Positions 45,201-55,600 of a stretch of 64,000 nt of DNA are shown here, piece by piece. The notes beneath the pieces are model-generated. The model was not told the origin of the DNA, made no database searches, and saw only the letters and a list, made by a program, of their open reading frames with translations. The number at the start of each line of letters is the position of its first letter. Within the stretch, counting starts at the first letter, position 1. Origin of the DNA: Caenorhabditis elegans (Eukaryota > Nematoda > Chromadorea > Rhabditida > Rhabditidae). The position numbers were made by a program, and so were the translations under genes. The stretch lies in contig NC_003281.10 in assembly GCF_000002985.6 (NCBI RefSeq), forward strand, positions 11,532,001 to 11,596,000, in the 5' to 3' direction.

Positions 45201-46650
45201 TTTTCTGATAAAAAAGGTTTTCTGAAAAAAAAATAGATTTTTCCGGAATAAGAATGGATTTTTCCGGAAAAAATTAGATTTTCGGACAAACTAGCGTTTT
45301 TTTCTTTAAAAAACAGGATTTTTCTGATGAAATGTTAGTTTTTTTCTGAAAGAAATTCGATTTTTCTGATGAAATTTTGATTTTTCTAGAAAAAGTTATT
45401 TTTTAAAAATGAAAATATGTTTTTTTTTTCCGAAAAAAGGTGATTTGTTCAGATAAAAATTCGTTGTTTTTTTCCGGAAAACAATTAATTTTACTTGGAA
45501 AAATAAATATTTCTTATAAAAATAGATTTTTTCCAAGTTAGCTCGATTTTCGGACAAAAAAATGCGTTTTTTTCCCGGAAAAAATTAATTTTTCCTGAAA
45601 AAAAAACTTATTTTTTCAGATAAAAATTCCTTGTTTTTTTCCGGAAAACAATTAATTTTTCCGGAACAAATTGGATTTTTCTGATAAAAATTAGTTTTTC
45701 CGAATACAAAAATGTTGTTTGAAAAATCCAAGTTCTTTTCAGAAAAATAATTTAATTTCCTAAAAAATAAGATTTTTCTGAAATAATTAAATTTGCCTTA
45801 AAAAAACGTTGTTTTTCTCGGAAAAAATTCGATTGTTTCAAAAAAAAAAATTTTCTGAAAAAGTGTATATTTTTTGGAAAAAATTCGATTTTTCTGAAAA
45901 AAAATCAATTTTTCTGAAATAATTAAAATTGCCTGAAAAAAATTTGATTTTTCCAGGAAAAATTGGTTTTTTTGCGAACATTTTTTATGAAAAAAAAGCT
46001 TTAAAATTTTTTTTTAACGAAAAACTAAAACTGGAGGCACCACCGAAAGGAGAACAGGTGAAAAAGGAGAAAAACGAGAAGGAGAATTACGAAAAGGAGA
46101 ACGACGTAAAGGAGAACACGAAACCACGCCCATTTTTCCGTGCGGTGCGCAAGTTTTTGCAGAAACTTCTGCGAATTTTTATTTTCAAACGAAACAACGA
46201 AGCTCCGAAATAACGTATCGCGTGTTGTTTATCACGAATGCGTTATTTCGGAGCTTCGTTGTTTCGTTTGAAAATAAAAATTCGCAGAAGTTTCTGCAAA
46301 AACTTGCGCACCGCACGGAAAAATGGGCGTGGTTTTGTGTTCTCCTTTGGGTTGTTCTCCTTCTCGTTTTTCCCCTTTTTCACCTGTTCTCCTTTCGGTG
46401 GTGCCTCTAAAACTGCGAAAAAATTCCACTCCACCTTCAAAAATCCCTAAAAATTTCAATTTTTCAGAGAGAAACCGCCGAATCATACACAATGAACGCG
46501 AGAATTGTTCACGACGCACTGAAGCGCAAGGGAATCGGCTCTGGAAAGTTTGCAGTTCCACAGACACCATCATCATCATCGTCTTCGTCGGCTGCTGCTG
46601 CTGGATCAGAAACTCCGAGTGTGAAGAGGAAGCGTGGAACTCTTTTATAA
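42222..46650 (+). CDS. STEEP1 (CXorf56) homologue
   Basis: Three exons, 42222-42371, 44550-44951 and 46468-46650, encode 244 aa. The match to human STEEP1 is clear: [20 protein letters not shown], then [39 protein letters not shown], an acidic [10 protein letters not shown] and [22 protein letters not shown]. CxC and CxxC pairs (CTC, CKKC) probably bind a metal. In vertebrates STEEP1 drives STING exit from the ER by promoting COPII membrane curvature; C. elegans is not known to me to use STING in that way, so the ancestral trafficking role is more likely here. The C-terminus is a Ser/Ala-rich low-complexity segment then KRKRGTLL. The ATG follows CCCATTTCAG at once, a likely trans-splice site. 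Introns carry a 791-bp foldback element and another palindrome. Confidence 0.93.
42520..42830. repeat. GGCGCAC / CGAGACC dispersed repeat in STEEP1 intron 1
   Basis: It contains TGCCTTTAAGGATTACTGTAG and, inverted, ACAGTACTATTTAAAGGCGC and TTTGTCGTGTCGAGACC. It is the same family as in nrps-1 introns 1 and 2. Confidence 0.7.
43701..44491. mobile_element. 791-bp foldback element, copy 2
   Basis: It has the same termini, length and spacer orientation as copy 1, with flanks AAATT and AAATT supporting a 5-bp target duplication. It is inserted in STEEP1 intron 1, about 50 bp from the exon 2 acceptor. Confidence 0.9.
44955..46000. repeat. Degenerate TTTTTCTGATAAAAATT simple repeats, STEEP1 intron 2
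   Basis: The stretch is made of loose TTTTTCCGGAAAAAATTA and TTTTTCTGATAAAAATT units and carries no other feature that I can support. Confidence 0.6.
46025..46416. mobile_element. 392-bp near-perfect palindrome, STEEP1 intron 2
   Basis: The arms of about 185 bp include GGAGGCACCACCGAAAGGAG with its complement near 46390, and CGAAGCTCCGAAATAACG facing CGTTATTTCGGAGCTTCG around a loop of about 25 bp near 46225. The right arm shows small deletions relative to the left. No target duplication could be fixed. Confidence 0.85.
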
Positions 46651-47280
46651 TCTTTTATAATATTGTGATCTCTTTACTGTATTTCTGTGAATTCAAGCCA
46701 AAGTAAAACTTAAAATTCACAAAATTTCGAAAAAAAAATTGGCTAATTTTGGCTAAAACTTTTTTTTTTTTTTTTTCAAAAAATCGGATAACTAAAAATT
46801 TTAGATTTTTTTTTGAAAATCCAAAATTCTAAAAAAAAAGGTTCACAAATTTCCATATAATTAGATTTTTGTCTAATTTAGTTTATATTGATTGAAAAAT
46901 ATAAGGAGAACAATTATCAATATATTTTGTAATCAATATAAACAAAATTAAAACAAAAATCTAATTTTATGAAAATTTTTAAACATTTTTTTAAAAAGCT
47001 TATTTTAGAAAAATTGTTTTAAAAAAAGTTCAATTTTTCATAAAATCGGAAACCCTTGGCGGAAACGGAAATTTATTTCCGGGAAAAATACTTTTTTTTT
47101 TTGGTAAAAGTCAGATTTTTCCCACAAAAAAGCTAAATTTTCCATAAAAATTTAGTTTTTTTTCGGAAAAAATCAATTTTTCTGAAAAAATTGAGACACA
47201 AATTTGAAGATTTTAGCCAAAATTAGCCCGTGTAAAATTCAATTTTTTATTATACAAAACATATATATATTTCTCTTTAT
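46651..47280. other. Convergent 3' interval between STEEP1 and GatC genes
   Basis: The interval is AT-rich. A palindrome at about 46850-46990 (TTAGATTTTTGTCTAATTTAG and a complementary copy) surrounds CAATATATTTTGTAATCAAT. No gene is visible. Confidence 0.6.
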
Positions 47281-48455
47281 TTATTTCTTCCTTTCCGTCA
47301 TCCTTGTGAGCTTGACTTCAGGAGCAACAGGCTTCCCAATCGTATCCCACTCATTAATCACATTCAAATCGAATCGTTCCTTCGACTCGAGCGGCAGATT
47401 TCCCGGTGGTGTCACAAAGAAATCGTCGAATCGGAGGCTAGCATTCCGAAAAACCTCCTCAATCGGCAACGGATCCTCTTCAACATCCTCAAACGTCGGA
47501 CACTCTTGATCTTCCCAAACGGTGTGCATCGGCTCGACGCCCTCGACATCCACGAGCTCCAGACGCTTGGCGACACGAATCGAGCTCCGCAGATTCGCAA
47601 CAGCTTGCTCTGAATCGAATCGAACGAGTGAGAGCCGCTCGAGATGGTTGATCAGCTTTGCGTCGATTTGTGGCATTGGAGATAGCTGGGATTCTTGGAT
47701 CTGAACATTTTTTTTTTTTTGAAAATTAAATTTTTTTTAAAGGTGGAGTGCGCCCAATGGGGGGGAACAAATTTTCTAGATTTTATATGATTTTTTGAAA
47801 ATTGAAAAAATCTCAGTTTTTGCCTAATTTCTATTTGAATTACCGCCAATTGGATTTGTTCGATGGAGCGCGCTTGCACGTTTGTGAATTTATTTATTTT
47901 ATTTTTTTGTTATATTCCACCGATTTTTAATGTTTTCGGTGTATTTTTGCTCGAATTTTAGAGAAAAAGTTAAAAAAAAAACGCTTTTAAACGATTTCGA
48001 ACTTGAATTAATTAATTGCTCTGATTTACGCTTGTAAGCGTGCTTTTTAATCGAAAATTTGCATTTATTTTGACTTTTTCTCTAAAATTCAAGCAAAAAT
48101 ACACCGAAAACATTAAAAATCGGTGGAAAATAACAAAAAATAAAATAAAATAAATGAATTTAAAAACGTGCAAGCGCGCTCCATCGAACAAATCTAATTG
48201 GCGGAAATTCAAATAGGAATTAGGTGAAAACTGTGATTTTTTAAATTTTCAAAAAATCATATAAAATTTAGAAAATTTTTTTGAATTTTTTTATCATGAT
48301 ATTCGGTCACTGTGGCCCCATAGGCGTATTTTAAAGAAATTTCCCACCTTACTATCGTACGGCTCATCTGGAACAAGAATCGGGTCACCTGGAAATGGCG
48401 TTTTTCGTTTTCCTTCTCCAAATCTTCTTATTATCCGTGTGAATATCAGATTCAT
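47281..48455 (-). CDS. Mitochondrial Glu-tRNA(Gln) amidotransferase subunit C (GatC)
   Basis: Two exons, start exon 48348-48455 and 47281-47700, encode 175 aa. GatC is the small subunit of the mitochondrial GatCAB complex that converts Glu-tRNA(Gln) to Gln-tRNA(Gln). The body matches the family: LINHLERLSLVRFDSEQAVA, then DVEGVEPMHTVWED and FFVTPPGNLPLES. The first about 18 residues (MNLIFTRIIRRFGEGKRK) are basic and amphipathic, as expected for a mitochondrial presequence, and a roughly 40-residue C-terminal extension exceeds the human length (136). The poly(A) signal overlaps the stop codon. The intron contains a large palindrome. The upstream same-strand gene ends 416 bp before the start, so co-transcription is possible. 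The standard worm name (gatc-type) is not assigned from sequence. Confidence 0.92.
47740..48295. mobile_element. Foldback element in the GatC intron
   Basis: The arms of about 240 bp face each other around 48005: GATGGAGCGCGCTTGCACGT is complementary to ACGTGCAAGCGCGCTCCATC, and ACCGATTTTTAATGTTTTCG to CGAAAACATTAAAAATCGGT. Confidence 0.85.
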
Positions 48456-48871
48456 CTTGAAAAGTTGCATAATTCACGCTAAAAATGGCTAATGAAAATA
48501 ATTTAAAAAAAAACGATTTTTCGCTTCAAAAAAGTTCAAAATTGCCTCAAATTCAGAAAAAAAAGAACTCTAGTTTTCTTGAATTTGTGACTATTTTGAA
48601 GGTTTTTGAAGCAAAATCCGCGAAAAAAAAGGAAAAATAGGTTGCAAAGGCAATAAAAACCCTTTAAATGGCTAAAAATGAAAAGAAATGAGCCTGCAGA
48701 AAGTGTGCTCTATTGATAAAATATTGATGGCGGCAGTTTAAATACTGACGCAAGGAAATTCGAATGGCACTGGGAATTATGAGCTAAAATATGGGTAAAG
48801 ATATGAAAATAAAAATAAAAATAAAAGAAATAAATCAAATTTAACAGAATAAAAGGTGAAAATTATTTATT

Positions 48872-49402
48872 TTATTTCTTCTCAACGGGTTTTTTGGATT
48901 TCTTCGCCACCGGCTCCTCCTCGTCATCCTCATGATCTGACGGAGGTCGATTCCGGAGCTCATTGAGCTGCTCAAAGTGAACCGGATGCATTCGATTCTC
49001 TCGCCCAAGGAACCAATATTTGTAGTGGCGCTTTTTGTTCTGAAAAATTGAGTGAAAATTGAATATTATTTTTTTTCAAGAATATGGAGAAAAATAAAGA
49101 AATCTCACATTTTGCAAGTGACCAAGCTTCTCACACCGATCAAATGCCTCTCGGATGGACGATGACGTGGATGGAACGTTGGCTTCGTCGCTGAAGTTTC
49201 GTAGAATGCTCAATTGCTCGAAAAGCTGGAAAAAGAAGGCTTAAAATCTGTGGATTTCGACTGAAAATCTTCATACATCCGGTGGATTTTCTCCTGGAGC
49301 TGCTGGCGAAGCTTCTTCCGGCGCAGAAGATGACGTGGCTTGTTCAGATCGTAGAATGCTCATTTGCTCGGCGAGCTCTTTGGATAAGGGCTTTTTCTCC
49401 AT
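48872..49402 (-). CDS. Small 136-aa protein, family not recognised
   Basis: Three exons in transcription order, 49277-49402, 49109-49225 and 48872-49039, are all whole numbers of codons, with phase-0 introns. The family is not recognised. Exons 1 and 2 look duplicated: LAEQMSILRSEQATSSSAPEE resembles LFEQLSILRN followed by VPSTSSSIREAF. The last exon has an aromatic/basic segment RHYKYWFLGRENRMHPVHF and an acidic-basic tail ending KKSKKPVEKK, suggesting a nuclear or nucleic-acid-associated protein (inference). The intervals on both sides are short: 256 bp to a divergent gene upstream and 416 bp to GatC downstream. AATAAA overlaps the stop region. Confidence 0.72.
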
Positions 49403-49658
49403 CTAAAATGGATTTTTTTTGGTTTTTAAGAGTTTTTCAAGAAATTTGGGGAAAAACGAGTAGGAAAAACCATAAAAAACGAAAAAACCGAAAAAAAAAA
49501 AACAAAAAAATATGTCCAAGTACGGTAGTCATTCTGAATTTTTGCGTCAGGCGCATTGCGTACTCTGTGTTTTTCCCGCAAACACCGTCACGTCAGAATG
49601 CACAAAACAATTTTTTATTCGAATTTTTCGCAACTTTTAAGTGATTTTCCACCAGAAT
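49403..49658. promoter_or_regulatory. Short divergent promoter region
   Basis: These 256 bp separate the minus-strand 136-aa gene from the plus-strand homeodomain-like gene. The non-repetitive part (49510-49610) has GCGTCAGGCGCATTGCG and CGTCACGTCAG, less AT-rich than its surroundings, so it is the best candidate for a shared promoter. No factor can be assigned. Confidence 0.5.
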
Positions 49659-52600
49659 ATGGAGAAAAATAAGGAAAATCCGCTTGTTCCATCAGAAGAG
49701 AATATCATCGAATGGTGTGAAAAAGAAGCGCAGCGGCTCGAGCGTAAAAAGTGTGAAGCTTCAGAACATGTGAAGGAGGAGGTAATTTATTGAATCTTAA
49801 TTGATTTTAACTGTTTTTTTCCAGCAAAAACTCTCTGACGATGACGAAAACGATTTCCATTTCGAGGAGTTGGAATCTCCTCCACCACCCAGAGAACCTT
49901 CACCCAAAGCACAGGGCTCCCTGTACAAATTCCCCGGAGATCTACGATATTTCAAAGAATTCAAGCATCCAACAATCCAGCAAATGATCTACATTTCCGA
50001 GGATTCTGGATATCGCTACGAGAGAGTTTTCAATCGATTCTGCGAACTTCGAAAGCTCCAAGGTCTAAAATGCCTTCGAAATGACACGTGTCGCCGGGTG
50101 GCCAAGTACTTTTCGCCGCTTACCGTCTATGATGGAGCCGATGACGTTACAGCTCGCAATTTAATGCTCCAATACTTCAAAAGATTCAATTACTCAGGGC
50201 CTTTGCCCTCTACTGGGTGTATTCACTTAGTTGTAGATCGCCTGGTCTTGCCGCCTGATTTAATTCGAGATTATTACGTGAATTGGTACAAATTCTCTGA
50301 CGATGACACCAATGATCAGGTTTTTAATTGAAAAAACTGAAAAATTATGAATTTTCATCAACAAAAAAATTGCAGAATTCCCAATTTGACAGCACTGAGT
50401 GGCCATTTAATGTGTCTGATGATTTCGAGGATGGAATGATTCCTGCCGACATGGATACAGTGCAAATAGACCATGATTATGGAAAATCGGAGGTTAAAAT
50501 TGCGATTTCCGCTGACAAATCTCATTTTTAGGCATTTTGACCGAATTTGCTTCAAAAAACCCCCGAAAATTGGCTTGAATTCAGAAAAATCACAAAAAAA
50601 AACAGAAAAAATTGGGATTTTTTCAATTTTCACTAATTTCCTCCAAAATGATAGCTGCGACCAATCAGCGATTTGCTCCGCCCACTTTTGAACCAATCAG
50701 ATGAAGTGGGCGGAGCGAATCGCTTTTCTTTTGTTATTTTTCTGAATTCAAGAGAATTGTGTGTGTTTTATTTGCAAGAATAAGAACTGCGACCAATCAG
50801 CGACTTCAAACTCCGCCCACTTCATCTAATTGGTTGAAAAGTGGGCGGAGCAAATCGCTGATTGGTCGCAGTTCTCATAATTGAAAAATCGTGTTTTTTC
50901 CGTTTTTTTTCAGAATTTTACCAAATTTTTGGATTTTTTGAAGCAAATTCAGTCAATTTAACTTAAAAATGTTCCATTAAATTGCCAGAAAAATGATGTT
51001 TTCAGTGAAAAATTCAATAAAAGTAGATCAAAGTATGATTTTTCAGCACGAAAAACGCGCCGAAATCCTGAAAATCATTCGAGATCGGCCGGATATGACT
51101 GTGGCGGAGGCGATCAGCTTGTGCCCAATTTACGGAGTCGATTTGAGGGAATTGCACGCAACAATTCTCAAATTTCAAGAGGATGAGGTCGGATTTAGCG
51201 GGGAAAAATCGCTGAAAGTTGCTGAAAATTGCACAATTTTCAGGAAGAAACCGACAAAACTCAGTCAGAAGCTGAGGGCGAAAATTCGATGGATGAGGAG
51301 TTTGAGACGATTCAACAAAATTTCGATGATAATGACGATGAAGAGGTCCGGATTCTACGTTTTTTGGCGAAAAATTGGATAAAATCGCTGAAAAATTGAT
51401 CAAAAACGTGCAAAAATCAATAATTGTTTTTTCGCCAAGAGGGGGGCGGAGCTTGCCCAGTCACGCCCACTTTTTGGCCAATTTTTTTTTCTAAAAAAAA
51501 AACAACCGAGAAATCGGGTTTTCCGGATTTCTTGAAGCGTAGCCAAGAAATGGGCGGAGCCTAATTTTTGTGTGATTTTTAAATTTTTTTTTGCAATTTT
51601 TTCAAATAATCTCACAAAACAGTCATTATAGGGGCGTTACCATTTTTTCCATTGCCAAGAAATGGGCGTGGCCTAAATTCGAAAAAATTTATACGAAAAA
51701 ATCTGGAAGAATCTAACTTTTTCTCTGAAATTTTCAAGTTTTTTTATTTTAAAAAATCTCACAAAATACCCATTTAGCCAAGCAATGGGCGGAGCTTAAA
51801 ATAGGCGTGGTCCCGATTTTTCGGCGAAAAATTGGAAAAATTCGCCTGAAAATTGATCAAAAACGTGCAAAAACCAAAATTTTCGCCAAGAAAGGGGCGG
51901 AGCTTGCTCAGTCACCCCCACTTTTTTAGCGATTTTTTTCTAAAAAAAAAACAACCGAGAAATCGGTTTTTCCGGATTTCTTGAAGCGTAGCCAAGAAAT
52001 GGGCGGAGCCTAATTTTTGTGTGATTTTTAAAATTTAGATTTTTTTTTTCGTCTTAAAATTTATTTTTGCAATTTTTGCAAATAATACCACAAAACAGCC
52101 ATTTTATGGGCGTTACCTTTTTTTGCCAGAAAAACCAACAAGGCAGCGTCAATATCCCGAACCATAGCCAAGAAATGGGTGTGGCCTAAATTCGAAAAAA
52201 TTTATACGAAAAAATTTGGAAATTTTTAACTTTTTCTCTGAAACTTTCAAGTTTTTTATTTAAAAAAATCTCACAAAATAACCAAAGTGGTGGGCGTGGC
52301 CTAAATTTGAATATTCGAATTTTAAGCCCCGCCCATTTCTTGGCTAAATGGTTATTTTGTGAGATTTTAAAAAGTTAAAAAAAAAAAAACTTCTTGAAAG
52401 TTTCAGAGAAAAAGTTAAAAATTTCCAGATTTTTTCGTATAAATTTTTTCGAATTTAGGCCACGCCCATTTCTTGGCTAGGCTTCGGGATATTGACGCTG
52501 CCTTGTTGGTTTTCTGGCAAAAAAATGGTAACGCCCCTAAAATGGCTGTTTTGTGAGATTATTTGAAAAAAATTGCAAAAATAAATTTTAAGACGAAAAA

Positions 52601-55600
52601 AAAAATCTAAATTTTAAAAATCACACAAAAATTAGGCCCCGCCCATTTCTTGGCTACGCTTCGAGAAATCTGCAAAAAACGTTTTTTTTTTGAATGAAAA
52701 ATCCATATTTCGGTCAATTTCGGTCATTTTTTCTCAAATTTTCGAAAAAAAAAAAAATCAAGAAAAATTCAAAATTTTCAGCTATTCGTAGATCACGAGG
52801 AAGAAGTGACATTGGCCAATGAATTCCCTGCAAAAAATAATGATTTTCCGTCGGATTTTGAGCTTTTCAATCGAAATCGTCATCCAACAATTCAGGAAAT
52901 GATTGGAATTTCGTGCAGAACTGGCGTCGATTATTCGCGAGTTTTTCACCGTTTTCAAGAATTTCGAGCAATTTTAAAGGAACAGTGCCCCTCCACTGAT
53001 GATCCGTGTCAAAAAGTGGCAAATTTGTTCGCTGCTGCCGGCACAGCCGCTCAACCAGAACGCACGGAAATCGGTGACTCGGTGATGGAGATTTTCGAGA
53101 TTCTCGGCTCGGCTGGACGTTATCCAAATGAAGGATATATTCATGTGGTGGCGGAAAAATTGAATTTGTCGCCTGGAACTGTTCGAAAGTGCTATTCCGA
53201 TTGGCTTAATCGAAAAAACGCCGAAATTCAATCTGGAAGTGGGGAAATTCGCGTCTCGGTAGGGGGAAAACACTGGCTGAAAATTTAGATTTTTTCACAA
53301 AACATCCATTTTAGGGGCGTGCAGCGGCCATTTATCTTGCTTTGTTTTCCGCCTGTTTTGTTTCGTTTTTCATCGATTTTTCCCGTTTCTTCCTAATAAA
53401 ACTGATAAATAAATATTTTTTGCAGATGCTAAAACAATTTCCAAGTGAAAAAATTATGTATTCAGTGGGCAAGCAGCGGTAAAAGTGGGCATTGTAATAT
53501 GATGGATTACGGGAATACTAAACCTAAACTTTTTCTGAAACATGATACATATGCTGCTTAAATGCTGAGACTACCTGATTTTCATAACGAGACCGCTGAA
53601 AAAGTTTTGAGGTTTTCAAAATTCTACTTTTTGTGCGAAAATCTCGACTTTTCACCAAAAAAGTTGAATTTTGAAAACCCCAAAACTTTTTCAGCGGTCT
53701 CGTTATGAAAATCATGTAGTTTCAGCATTTAAGCAGCATATGTATCATGTTTCAGAAAAAGTTTAGGTTTTGTATTCCCGTAATCCATCATATTACATTG
53801 CCCACTTTCACCGCTGCTTGCCCACTGAATACATAATTTTTTTCTTGGAAATTGTTTGAGCATCTGCAAAAAATATTTATTTATCAGTTTTATCAAGAAA
53901 AAACGAAAAAAATCGATGAAAAACAAAAGAAAACAGGCGGAAAACAAAGCAAGATAAATGGCCGCTGAAACTTGTCGGCCCCTCGGCCATGGCCTAGAAA
54001 CCACTTTTCCTCGTCCCTCGTGAGGAAAAAGTTGCAGTGTTAAAGTGGGCGTTTTTGCGAAAAAATTTAAAGAAAATGGAAATATCCGAAAATTGTGTTC
54101 AAAATTCGATTAAAACAATTAAAAATTGAATTTTTTGGCCCATTTTTGCCTTTTTTTTTTTGGAACACTTATAATATTAAAATCAAAATTTCAGGGACAA
54201 CTGAATCGAGCGAATCCTGATGAATATCTTCACATGCTAAATTCGACATTTCTGAAAAATTTTGAAAAGGTAACATTGAAAGTATGAAATTTGAAAACTT
54301 GAATTTTCAGCTCTCCAATCTCGTCCAGGAGCCTCCACGCCGATCTTTGAAAAGGAAACGGGTTTCTCAACGGGTTCGTTTTGAGATTAAAAATTAGAAA
54401 AAAATTTTTTTTTATAAAATTATAGAAAAAAAAACCAAAATTCTGAATAATTTTCAACAAAATTCAAAAAAAAATTTTTTTATAATATCTCCGAAAAATC
54501 GATAAAAGTGTTGTAATTTTCAAAAAAAAACCAAAAAAAAATATTTAAAGTTTTAAATTTCTAATTTTCAATGTAATCCTCTTTTCTACTTTAAAAAATC
54601 GATCAAAATTCGAAATTTCATATTTTTCGGGAAAAAATCGCTGAAAAAAATTTACTGAAATATTGGTAAAAAAAGATCAATATTCACAAAAATCCGAAAA
54701 AATTTTTTTTAGCAAAATATTTTTCGATTTTTTGAAAAAAAAGTTGTCCAAAATGGATCGAAAATCTGGAAAAATTCACAAAAATCCGAATTTTGAAGTC
54801 AAAATCCAAAAAAAAAATCAACAAATTTTCATCAAAATTTCGGATAAAACGAGCTTTTGGAATAAAAATACTAATAAAATTCCGAAAATCTTCATATTTT
54901 TCGATAAAAAAAACTAAAAAATTTTTTTTTCTCCAGAAAAAAAAACCAAAAAAAATTCCAGAAGTTTTAAAATTTTGGAAAAAAAATTTTTTTTTGCTGA
55001 AAAATCAATACAGAAAAATGATAATAAAATTTCGAAATTCTTCATGCCATAAATCTAAAAAAAATAACAAAAATCGATATTTTCAACTGTAAATCCAAAA
55101 AAAAACGATAAATTTCACAAATAACCGAAAATCTCTATTTCGAAAATCGATATTTTTCTCGAATTTTTTTTCTAAACAAAATTGGCCAAAATGGATCGAA
55201 AATCTGCAAAAAATTCACAAAAACCGTATTTTAAATGTCAAAATCCGAAAAAATCAATAAATTTCCCAAAAATTCGAAATTTTAAAATGTCCGAAAAAAA
55301 AAATCTATCTAGAATTTTTTTTTTTAATCAGTAAAAACCTCGTAGAAATGTATAGAAAATTCAGAAAATGTCCCAAAAATCCAAAAAATAATCATTTTTT
55401 TCCAGGACGCCAACTTTTACTACTACGAGGACGATGACGAACCAGAATACAAAAAAGCAGAAACCGAAGACGAAGATATAGATGTTGTAGGCCTAGAAGG
55501 CATAGATCAAAGCCTGCCAGGCCCCCACCGGAGCACCTATATGCGGAGTCACTCATTCCCAGCAGATCTCGAACTTTTCGAGAAAAACCGTCATCCGTCG

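Noticed and set aside
49282-49644. 120-codon plus-strand frame overlapping the 136-aa gene
   Set aside because: It is antisense to an exon with good splice sites and runs into AT-rich promoter sequence; the peptide has no coherent composition.
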